Source of the DNA: Affinundibacterium nitidum
Lineage (GTDB): Bacteria; Pseudomonadota; Gammaproteobacteria; Burkholderiales; Burkholderiaceae_D
Length of the DNA stretch: 64,000 bases
Reading direction: 5' to 3'
NCBI RefSeq assembly: GCF_014284155.1
Contig: NZ_JACOFZ010000001.1
Span: forward strand, 1,382,545 to 1,446,544
Part shown: piece by piece, positions 57,483 to 64,000 of the stretch
How positions within the stretch are numbered: position 1 is the stretch's first letter
Layout of the letters: each line of letters opens with the position of its first letter
Translations under genes and position numbers: made by a program
The notes under the pieces: model-generated
Seen by the model: only the letters and a program-made list of their open reading frames with translations
Told to the model about the DNA's origin: nothing
The model's database searches: none

Positions 57483-58688
57483 ATGAGCGCAGTTGACCAA
57501 GAAGCTAGTTATCGTTCACTCTACACCTACGCTTGGGATATTGAGGACCAAGGCGTCGGTTCTTTTGTTGACGAAGTATTGGCGATGGGTATTCGCGATG
57601 TCACGATCGCTACCGCATATCATGCAGGTAAATTTATTCGCCCGCATGCGAAACAAGGGCCACGTGTAATCTTCCCTGAAGATGGCGTAACTTACTTCGA
57701 GCCAGACTTAACACGCTATGGTGAAATCCAAGCCAAAGCACATAGCCAAGCAAACACCAAAGCGGTGGTCGGCGATCTAATCAAAGATGGACGTGTGCGC
57801 GTTCACGCATGGACCGTATTGCTACACAATAGCCGTATCGGCGCTGCCTATCCCCACTTCACCGCCAAGAACGCTTTTGGCGATAGTTATGTGTACAGCC
57901 TGTGCCCGATGCAGCCAGCAGTATTCGATTATGCGGTTAATCTGTGCACGGATTTGAGTTCACAATATGCATTCAATAGTTTGGTACTCGAGACTCCAGG
58001 ATGGTTGCCCTATGGCCATGGCTATCATCACGAATTCGCTCAAGTCGCCAGCAATGCGTGGCTCGATAATTTACTCGGCACTTGCTTCTGCGACGCTTGC
58101 CAACAAGCTGCGCGACGCAAAGGTATCGATGTCATCGCATTGCAAGATCGAGTACGCGTAAGCGTCGATAACTATTTACAGCTTTCTGCTTCAGCACAAG
58201 CAGATCAAGCTGCAACGTGGATGCAAAACGACCTACTCAGCGATTCTGATTGGTTAGCTTACGTCGAGATGCGCCAAGATCGTGTCACCGAACTGGTATC
58301 ATCGATTCGCGCAGCGATACCGGCAGCGATGAAGTTGGCAGTCATCCCAACGGTACAACGTCCGACAGCAGCCTGTTGGACTGAAGGCAGCGATCTCAAA
58401 GCATTATCCGAAGTCGCCGACTACTTGGAAATTCCCTTCTATGAAGCGAGCGCTAATCGTGCTATCGCTGATGCATGGGAAAGCTTACGTCAAGTCACTC
58501 ATCCTGAAAAAATTCGCGCCATCTTACGACCAGGTCTGCCAGACCTCAATCAAGGCAATGAAATCGCGACTGCGATTGACGGTATCAATGCACTGGGTAT
58601 TCGAGATTTCGCCTTCTATAACTATGGTCTCTTGCCACAACATAGGCTCGATCATTTGGCGCAAGTCTTACAAAGCAAGAAAGAATAA
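57483..58688 (+). CDS. Unrecognised barrel-like protein
   Basis: A 401-residue cytoplasmic protein with no signal peptide. The repeated beta-alpha pattern (IRDVTIATAYHAGKF, RVRVHAWTVLLHN, FNSLVLETPGWLPYGHGYHHEF, KLAVIPTVQRP, IRDFAFYNYGLL) suggests a TIM barrel of glycosidase or isomerase type. A CFCDAC cluster (about residues 201-206) could bind metal. Its place between RidA and an SDR in the dgoK operon points to sugar or sugar-acid processing. Reaction unknown. Confidence 0.6.
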   Translation: MSAVDQEASYRSLYTYAWDIEDQGVGSFVDEVLAMGIRDVTIATAYHAGKFIRPHAKQGPRVIFPEDGVTYFEPDLTRYGEIQAKAHSQANTKAVVGDLIKDGRVRVHAWTVLLHNSRIGAAYPHFTAKNAFGDSYVYSLCPMQPAVFDYAVNLCTDLSSQYAFNSLVLETPGWLPYGHGYHHEFAQVASNAWLDNLLGTCFCDACQQAARRKGIDVIALQDRVRVSVDNYLQLSASAQADQAATWMQNDLLSDSDWLAYVEMRQDRVTELVSSIRAAIPAAMKLAVIPTVQRPTAACWTEGSDLKALSEVADYLEIPFYEASANRAIADAWESLRQVTHPEKIRAILRPGLPDLNQGNEIATAIDGINALGIRDFAFYNYGLLPQHRLDHLAQVLQSKKE

Positions 58689-58699
58689 GGAGCATCGCA

Positions 58700-59473
58700 A
58701 TGGCAAGAAACATATTGATCACAGGCGCTTGCGGTGGCATTGGCCGCGCACTTTGCCAAGCCTTTGTTGATGCGGGTGATTTTATCTTCGCCCAAGACCG
58801 AGAAGCTAAGCAACTTCAGAGCTTAGTCGCAGAGCTTGGCAGTCATCGTAGCTGCGCAGTCACCGCCGACCTCACGAATTCACAAGCACTACGCGCCGCT
58901 TTATTCGAACAGACGAAAGAGCACGGAGATATCCACGTCTTGGTCGCCAACGCAGGCGCTGCCGAGGCATTGACCTTGCAAACGACGACCGAAGAAAGCT
59001 GGAAAAAAGATATGGACCTCAATCTAAATGGCACCTTCCATTCAGTTGAGGCAGTGAGAACAGCAATGCAAACCGCGGGTAAAGGCAATATCGTCATTAT
59101 CGGCAGCGTGAACGGCATGACTTCGTTTGGTCACCCTGCTTATAGCGTCGCCAAAGCTGGTTTAATCAGTTACACCAAAGCCCTCGCGATGGAGTTCGGT
59201 AAATTCGGCATACGCGCGAATATGGTGTGCCCCGGCACAGTCAAAACCCAAGCGTGGCAAGCCCGCGTCGATAAAAATCCGCAAGTGTTTGAAGATTTGA
59301 AAAAGTGGTACCCCTTACGCGATTTCGCGACACCGCAAGACATCGCCGATGCGGTGATGTTTTTAGCCTCGGACGCAGCGCGCGTGATTACGGGAGTAGT
59401 GTTGCCAGTTGATGGTGGCTTGATGGCGGGGAATCAGGTGTTTGCTCGTGAGTTGACGCAAGAGGAGATTTAG
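58700..59473 (+). CDS. Short-chain dehydrogenase/reductase
   Basis: A 257-residue classical SDR with the cofactor-binding TGACGGIGRA, NAGA, the catalytic Ser (IIGSVNG), and YSVAK (Tyr-x-x-x-Lys). The D-R pattern after strand 2 (FAQDREAK) suggests NAD preference. In this operon it may oxidise a hexose or amino sugar at C1, or reduce a keto acid. Starts 11 bases after the barrel gene. Substrate not determined. Confidence 0.88.
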   Translation: MARNILITGACGGIGRALCQAFVDAGDFIFAQDREAKQLQSLVAELGSHRSCAVTADLTNSQALRAALFEQTKEHGDIHVLVANAGAAEALTLQTTTEESWKKDMDLNLNGTFHSVEAVRTAMQTAGKGNIVIIGSVNGMTSFGHPAYSVAKAGLISYTKALAMEFGKFGIRANMVCPGTVKTQAWQARVDKNPQVFEDLKKWYPLRDFATPQDIADAVMFLASDAARVITGVVLPVDGGLMAGNQVFARELTQEEI

Positions 59474-59600
59474 GAAGAGCTTTGCTCTTGCCAGCTGTTG
59501 GGGGGGGAGCTCGTTGCTTGAATGAGGTTCGTTGTTTCGTCGAGATGTAAATTGAGACGTATTGATTTTTTTGGTTAGAAGTGATTTCGCGGTTTGTAGG

Positions 59601-59662
59601 TCGGGGGTGGCCCGACAGCCACTTCCTTTCTTTGCTTCGCCAAAGAAAGGAAGCAAAGAAAG
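59601..59662 (+). repeat. Dispersed palindromic repeat, copy B
   Basis: These about 62 bases share the CTTTCTTTGCTTCGCCAAAG core with copies A and C. Its left end (GTAGGTCGGGGGTGGCCCGACAG region, from about 59597) matches the inverted right end of copy A. Copy C faces it 430 bases downstream. Confidence 0.8.
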
Positions 59663-59671
59663 GCGACCGCA

Positions 59672-59795
59672 CTAAATCGCCCTTCGGGTGCCCAATGATG
59701 CACAACAAAAAATGGGAAAGTGTTGAAACTCGCCTTCGGCTCAAACAGCAACACTTTCTTTTTCCATTTTCTGTTGCGCACCATTGGCGATTTAG
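59672..59795. repeat. Long imperfect hairpin inside the repeat region
   Basis: Outer arms CTAAATCGCC (59672-59681) and GGCGATTTAG (59786-59795) enclose further complementary blocks: CCAATGATGCACAACA against TGTTGCGCACCATTGG, and GAAAGTGTTG against CAACACTTTC. Folded, it would be a long rod; it may be transcribed from the SDR side. Confidence 0.7.
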
Positions 59796-60003
59796 AAGCG
59801 GAACGGCAAAAACCGCGACTCAACCTGCTGATACACAAGCTACTCTTAAAGCTTTTGCCTGGTTGTAGTGAATCCGTACCTTCTCGACCGATGAGTATGT
59901 GTGTTTTGACTTTCCCGCGCCTGGCACTGCCATATGTGTCGGGCAGAAAATGAATTGAGGAAGCTTTCCCATTTTTTGTCCTGCACAAATGGGAACCCGA
60001 AGG

Positions 60004-60048
60004 GAGATTGATGGTGTTTCGCAAAGCATGCTTTGCGCCATCAATCTC
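60004..60048. repeat. Hairpin GAGATTGATGG / CCATCAATCTC
   Basis: Eleven-bp perfect arms (60004-60014 and 60038-60048) enclose an inner perfect palindrome GCAAAGCATGCTTTGC (60021-60036). There is no T-run beside it, so a terminator role is not clear. Confidence 0.7.
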
Positions 60049-60091
60049 TAAGCTGCCCACAAGCAGCGCAGTGGACGGGACGGTTGCGTCG

Positions 60092-60162
60092 CCTTTCTTT
60101 GCTTACTTTCTTTGGCGAAGCAAAGAAAGTGAGTGGCAGCCGGGCCACACCCGGCCAGCGAA
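60092..60162 (-). repeat. Dispersed palindromic repeat, copy C (inverted)
   Basis: The reverse complement matches copy A (27179-27249) with one mismatch in 71. Together with copy B, facing it, it bounds a roughly 560-base structured block. Confidence 0.85.
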
Positions 60163-60257
60163 CGATGAGAATCAACACCAGTCAGAAAGTTTTATAAAAA
60201 AAGAGACACTCTTCAAAAAAAGAGCCCATTAAAACCCCAAGAACCGGAAGCAAAAAA

Positions 60258-61607
60258 ATGACCCAAGCTAGCTCCCTTCAACAAAATCAAAACCAAGGCC
60301 AAAACGTCATCGTCGCGATGCTCTTCATCGCTCTCCTCTTCTTCATTCTCGGTTTCGTCACCTGGCTCAACGGCTCCTTGATCCCCTTTCTCAAAATCGT
60401 TTGTGAGCTGACAGATTTCCAAGCACTTTGGGTGACCTTCGCTTTCTATATCGCTTACACCGTGATGGCACTGCCATCGGCTGCGGTACTCAGTCGTATC
60501 GGTTACAAGAACGGCATGACAGCAAGCCTTGGGGTGATGGCGATCGGTGCATTAATGTTTATTCCGGCTGCTAAGACCAGTCAATATTCACTTTTCTTAA
60601 TCGCTTTATTCACACTGGCAAGTGGGATGACTTTGATGCAAACGGCGATTAATCCTTATATCGTTTGCATAGGGTCGCGCGATAGTGCAGCGATGCGCAT
60701 TAGCATAATGGGCTTGTTCAACAAAGGTGCCGGTATCATCGTACCAATGGTATTCACGGCGCTCATTCTGTCCGGCATTACGCAAACATCGGGTGCCGCC
60801 TTAGCTGAGATGGATGTGGCGGCACGCACTGCTTTTCGTGCTGATCTGGCAAGTCGATTGGTAACGCCCTATATCGTGATGGCAGTGGGTTTGATTCTTT
60901 TCATGTTCATCATTCATTTTTCCTCACTGACCGAACCTGAGCTTGATGACGAACAATCAAATGCTGCGACGGTAAGTACGACTCGTTTTGGCGTTCTACA
61001 ATTTCCACAGTTAGTGCTTGGCGCGATTACCTTGTTTGCCTATGTTGGCGTTGAAGTCATCGCGGGTGACACCATCGGTCTGTATGGCCATCACCTTGGT
61101 GTGCAAAATTATGCGGCACTCACTTCTTACACCATGGGCTTCATGGTGCTCGGTTATTTACTCGGCGCCTTCACGATTCCCCGTTTTCTCTCGCAAAGAA
61201 ATGCACTCGCTTTGTGCGCAGTGAGTGGCATTCTATTTGCATTCGGCGTAATGTATGCGTCCAACACTGAGCAAAACATGTCACAGATTTTGTTGGCATG
61301 GGCTGGTGTTCCTAGCGTACCGAATACCGTTTTATTTCTCGCCATGTTAGGTTTCTCGAATGCCCTGGTTTGGCCTGCAGTCTGGCCACTCGCCCTAGAA
61401 GGCTTGGGAAGATATACTGCGGCAGGCTCTGCTGTGCTAATCATGGGCATTTCTGGCGGCGCGATCTTGCCCTTAGCCTATGGTCATTTCTCAGATAGTG
61501 CTGGCGCACAACAAGCCTATTGGGTGATGTTGCCATGTTATGCCTTGATCTTGTTCTACGCGCTCAAAGGCCACACCATCCGTCAATGGACATCGACTTC
61601 GAAATAA
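60258..61607 (+). CDS. MFS sugar transporter, FHP/NagP-FucP type
   Basis: A 449-residue membrane protein with about twelve helices and the FucP/NagP features FFILGFVTWLNGSLIPFLKI and TLMQTAINPYIVCIG. Members import fucose, glucose/galactose or N-acetylglucosamine with protons or sodium. Lying in an operon for sugar-acid and amino-sugar-type enzymes, it is a likely importer of the released sugar. It ends four bases before the PLP gene. Confidence 0.86.
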   Translation: MTQASSLQQNQNQGQNVIVAMLFIALLFFILGFVTWLNGSLIPFLKIVCELTDFQALWVTFAFYIAYTVMALPSAAVLSRIGYKNGMTASLGVMAIGALMFIPAAKTSQYSLFLIALFTLASGMTLMQTAINPYIVCIGSRDSAAMRISIMGLFNKGAGIIVPMVFTALILSGITQTSGAALAEMDVAARTAFRADLASRLVTPYIVMAVGLILFMFIIHFSSLTEPELDDEQSNAATVSTTRFGVLQFPQLVLGAITLFAYVGVEVIAGDTIGLYGHHLGVQNYAALTSYTMGFMVLGYLLGAFTIPRFLSQRNALALCAVSGILFAFGVMYASNTEQNMSQILLAWAGVPSVPNTVLFLAMLGFSNALVWPAVWPLALEGLGRYTAAGSAVLIMGISGGAILPLAYGHFSDSAGAQQAYWVMLPCYALILFYALKGHTIRQWTSTSK

Positions 61608-61611
61608 TCTT

Positions 61612-62916
61612 ATGCTTAAGCTCGACTCTCTAGATCAACAATTACTGCTGCCCGGCACTAAGGGCTTGGCCTTGCGCCACGCTTTACCACAACACGCGAT
61701 CGCCGCTCAGCAGTGGAACATGCTCAACGGCGACACCAGTTTTCCAGTCGCCGTATTGAAAGACAGTGCGCTACAACACAACCTACATTGGATGAAGCAT
61801 TTTTGCGAGAGCATGAATGTGGTGTTAGCGCCCCATGGCAAGACCACGATGTGTCCGCAGCTATTCGATATGCAGCTCGAAAATGGCGCATGGGGGATGA
61901 CACTGGCGACGGTGAATCAAACTTTGATTGCTCATCGTTTCGGCGTGCGCCGTGTGCTTCTCGCCAATCAATTGGTCAGCGCCAGCGATACGCAAGCGAT
62001 ATTAGCCTTGATGCACGATGATCCTGAATTTGAGTTTTTTGCGCTCACAGATTCTCTAGACGGCGTCAAACGTCTCGCCACGCAAGTGCGCGACGCGGGG
62101 CTAACTCGTCCGATGAATCTACTGGTAGAACTTGGTTTCCCTGGCGGTCGCACAGGTTGCCGTACGCAAGCAGAGGCAATTGCAGTTGCGCGTGCAATTC
62201 ATGCCAGCCCGTACTTACGCCTTGCCGGCATAGAAGGCTATGAGGGTCTATTAGTGAGCAAACATCGCGAACAAGACTTGGTAGCCGTGCGTGAGTATAT
62301 TGCTAGCCTCATTCACCTATGCAAGATCGCCGATACTGAACAGCTTTTTGAGTCAGAACACATACTTCTCTCCGCCGGCGGGTCCGCCTATTTCGATCTG
62401 GTCGGTCGCGGCTTTGAACAAGAATTGAAACTATCTCGCCCGGTCACTGCTATCTTGCGCAGCGGTTGTTATGTCACGCATGATCATGGTTTCTATCACG
62501 CCTTAGTCAACGAGATGCAAACACGTGAAAGCCATGTCAAAGCAGAAAACTTGAAACCCGCGCTTGAAGTTTGGAGCATGGTGCAATCGCGTCCCGAGCC
62601 AGACTTAGCCATCCTCACCATGGGTAAGCGTGATGCTTCGTATGACATTGATTTGCCTTTCCCCGTATGGCAACATCGTCCAGGCAGCAAGCATGCACCA
62701 CAAACGTTGCCAGCAGGCTGCAAGATCGAAAAAATGAACGACCAACACGCCTATCTCCGCTTACCTGCGGGGTGCGAGTTAAGCCAGACATTACGTGTGG
62801 GGGATATTGTTGGATGCGGCATTTCTCACCCGTGTACGACCTTTGACAAATGGCCTTTGATCTTGGTGGTCGATGATGATTACCAAGTTAAATCGGCAGT
62901 CAATACCTTCTTTTAA
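61612..62916 (+). CDS. PLP-dependent D-serine dehydratase/D-glucosaminate dehydratase-like enzyme
   Basis: A 434-residue fold-III PLP enzyme (alanine-racemase N-terminal domain). The cofactor Lys is in LAPHGKTTMCPQLF, and the C-terminal metal site is in SHPCTTFDKWPLI (His and Cys). The family includes D-threonine aldolase, eukaryotic-type D-serine dehydratase and D-glucosaminate dehydratase, which converts a 2-amino-2-deoxy aldonic acid to a 2-keto-3-deoxy acid. Next to dgoK the last activity is attractive; annotations as 'amino acid deaminase' cannot be excluded. Confidence 0.82.
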   Translation: MLKLDSLDQQLLLPGTKGLALRHALPQHAIAAQQWNMLNGDTSFPVAVLKDSALQHNLHWMKHFCESMNVVLAPHGKTTMCPQLFDMQLENGAWGMTLATVNQTLIAHRFGVRRVLLANQLVSASDTQAILALMHDDPEFEFFALTDSLDGVKRLATQVRDAGLTRPMNLLVELGFPGGRTGCRTQAEAIAVARAIHASPYLRLAGIEGYEGLLVSKHREQDLVAVREYIASLIHLCKIADTEQLFESEHILLSAGGSAYFDLVGRGFEQELKLSRPVTAILRSGCYVTHDHGFYHALVNEMQTRESHVKAENLKPALEVWSMVQSRPEPDLAILTMGKRDASYDIDLPFPVWQHRPGSKHAPQTLPAGCKIEKMNDQHAYLRLPAGCELSQTLRVGDIVGCGISHPCTTFDKWPLILVVDDDYQVKSAVNTFF

Positions 62917-62957
62917 ATCAGCTTCACTGTCCACTAAATACGAAAACCGCCAGAGTC

Positions 62958-64000
62958 ATGATGAGCAACGTCACCTACGATATCGTTATACGCAATGCAG
63001 AAATCCTTGACGGTAGCGGCACCGCAGCCTTTCGCGGTGATATTGGTATCAGTGAACAAAAGATCGTCGCAATAGCCCCCGCCTTGAGTCTACGCGGATA
63101 CGAAATTCTCGATGCAACCGGTCTCGCTGTCGCACCGGGTTTTATAGATGTACATACCCACGACGATAGAGAAGTGCTCGATGCGCCGACAATGTTACCG
63201 AAATTGACACAAGGGGTGACGAGTGTAATCACCGGCAACTGCGGCATTAGTCTGTCACCATGGGCAGCTGATCGCACGCCACCAGCGCCACTGAGCCTAA
63301 TTGGCACGCAACGTGATTATCGCTATAGCAGTGTGCAAGATTATGTGAAAGCGATTAAACAAGTACAACCGGCAGTCAATGTCGGCGTCTTGATCGGTCA
63401 CTCCACTTTACGCGTCAACGCTGTCAGCGATCTTAACCGCGGTGCCAATGCAGAAGAACTCTCGCACATGCAAGACTTGCTCGCTGAAGGCATGCATGCA
63501 GGTGCCTTGGGTTTTAGTTCTGGCTTGTTCTACCAAACTAGTAAAGCGGCTGATAATACCGAAGTGATTGAACTGGCTAAGGTAAGCGCGGCCGCTGGTG
63601 GCGTCTATACCTCGCATATTCGCGATGAATACAATGGCGTGATCGAGGCTTTAGCCGAAGCTTTCGACGCCGGTGCCGAAGCAAAGTTACCTGTTATTTT
63701 ATCGCACCACAAATGTGCCGGCCCCGCAAATTGGGGACGCACTAGCGAGACCCTCGCTTACATTACTGAACGCAAGCGCAGCCAAGCGATTGGGTTAGAT
63801 GCCTACCCTTACACCGCCGGTTCGACCGTGCTCGACCCCGACTATGTTGATGGCGTAATCCGCATCATGATTAGTTTTTCAGAGCCGCATCCAGAAATGC
63901 AAGGGCGTGATTTGGCCGATATTGCGATGGAATGGGGTGTCGATCAAAAAGAAGCGGCGCGCCGTTTGCATCCTGCGGGTGCCGTGTATTTCCAAATGCG
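62958..64000 (+). CDS. D-aminoacylase / N-acyl-D-amino acid or N-acetylhexosaminate deacetylase, 3' end off the window
   Basis: 347 codons from ATG 62958 (or 62961) run to the window edge. The amidohydrolase motifs are GFIDVHTHDD, the metal-binding Cys in GNCGISLSP, GFSSGLFY, YTSHIRDE and LSHHKCAGPANWG, all typical of D-aminoacylases. The family also includes deacetylases acting on N-acetylated amino-sugar acids. Directly after the PLP enzyme, it may provide the deacetylation step. The start has a weak ribosome site. Confidence 0.86.
   Translation, partial: MMSNVTYDIVIRNAEILDGSGTAAFRGDIGISEQKIVAIAPALSLRGYEILDATGLAVAPGFIDVHTHDDREVLDAPTMLPKLTQGVTSVITGNCGISLSPWAADRTPPAPLSLIGTQRDYRYSSVQDYVKAIKQVQPAVNVGVLIGHSTLRVNAVSDLNRGANAEELSHMQDLLAEGMHAGALGFSSGLFYQTSKAADNTEVIELAKVSAAAGGVYTSHIRDEYNGVIEALAEAFDAGAEAKLPVILSHHKCAGPANWGRTSETLAYITERKRSQAIGLDAYPYTAGSTVLDPDYVDGVIRIMISFSEPHPEMQGRDLADIAMEWGVDQKEAARRLHPAGAVYFQM

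Larger units (their letters stand above)
59474..60257. other. Intergenic structured region with repeat copies B and C
   Basis: This 784-base region between the SDR and transporter genes holds no supported gene. It begins with a small hairpin (AAGAGC TTT GCTCTT) and a run of eight Gs, then repeat copy B (59601-59662), the hairpin at 59672-59795, the inverted repeats TTCCCATTT / AAATGGGAA (59966 and 59987), the hairpin at 60004-60048 and repeat copy C in reverse (60092-60162). Open frames here are shadows of the palindromes. Confidence 0.75.

Noticed and set aside
59575-60060. Open frames of 70-160 codons on both strands in the repeat region
   Set aside because: They follow the palindromes, have no ribosome sites and no protein-like domains.
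1-64000. CRISPR arrays, tRNA and rRNA genes, prophage and transposases
   Set aside because: No regularly spaced repeats, no cloverleaf-like GGTTCGAATCC arms, and no transposase or phage proteins were found by eye.

Overview
The window looks like chromosomal DNA of a betaproteobacterium of the order Burkholderiales, most likely family Oxalobacteraceae (Undibacterium-like). This is inferred from the housekeeping orders yebC-purD-hemF-nadD-rsfS-rlmH and maf-rng, a large DUF1631 protein, and a moderate GC content judged by eye. No rRNA or tRNA genes, CRISPR array, phage or transposase genes were seen.

Layout. 1-7889 (minus strand) is most of an aryl-polyene-type pigment operon: a ketosynthase-like chain-length factor, two acyltransferases, two acyl carrier proteins, a membrane protein, a ligase-dehydratase fusion, a methyltransferase, a glycosyltransferase and an aromatic amino acid ammonia-lyase cut by the left edge. 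8108-15260 holds OsmC and pirin genes, glutaminase, fructose-1,6-bisphosphatase, PepN and a lipoprotein. 15352-22179 holds DUF1631, a DMT exporter, a GNAT, an esterase and a HerA-like ATPase. 22460-31629 is the housekeeping block. It is interrupted exactly at the 3' end of rlmH by a secreted alpha/beta-hydrolase gene lying between two 92-bp copies of the rlmH 3' end. 31679-33480 is a patch of orphan and decaying genes, including a GNAT pseudogene whose intact paralogue is at 37423. 33802-39673 carries a bacterial O-GlcNAc-transferase-like protein, a coiled-coil protein, the GNAT, an oxidoreductase and a LysR regulator; a GrpB gene follows. 40286-43858 is an arsenic operon (arsR-aqpS-arsC-arsA) without a visible arsenite pump. 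43937-48302 holds mostly exported proteins of unknown role.

48340-64000 looks like a carbohydrate or amino-sugar locus: a secreted M28 peptidase, a secreted GH31 glycosidase with carbohydrate-binding modules, a LysR regulator, then on the plus strand a possible 24-residue leader peptide, DgoK kinase, RidA, an unrecognised barrel-like protein, an SDR, an FHP/NagP-type sugar transporter, a D-serine-dehydratase/D-glucosaminate-dehydratase-like PLP enzyme and a D-aminoacylase-type deacetylase cut by the right edge. The set suggests a non-phosphorylative oxidative route for an N-acetylhexosamine, possibly GalNAc: release, uptake, C1 oxidation, deacetylation, deamination to a 2-keto-3-deoxy sugar acid, then phosphorylation. 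This is inference.

The most unusual structural signals are the rlmH 3'-end duplication around a single cargo gene, which resembles the way SCC elements use the same gene in staphylococci, and a dispersed palindromic repeat (copies at 27179, 59601 and 60092) whose last two copies face each other around a nested hairpin region.
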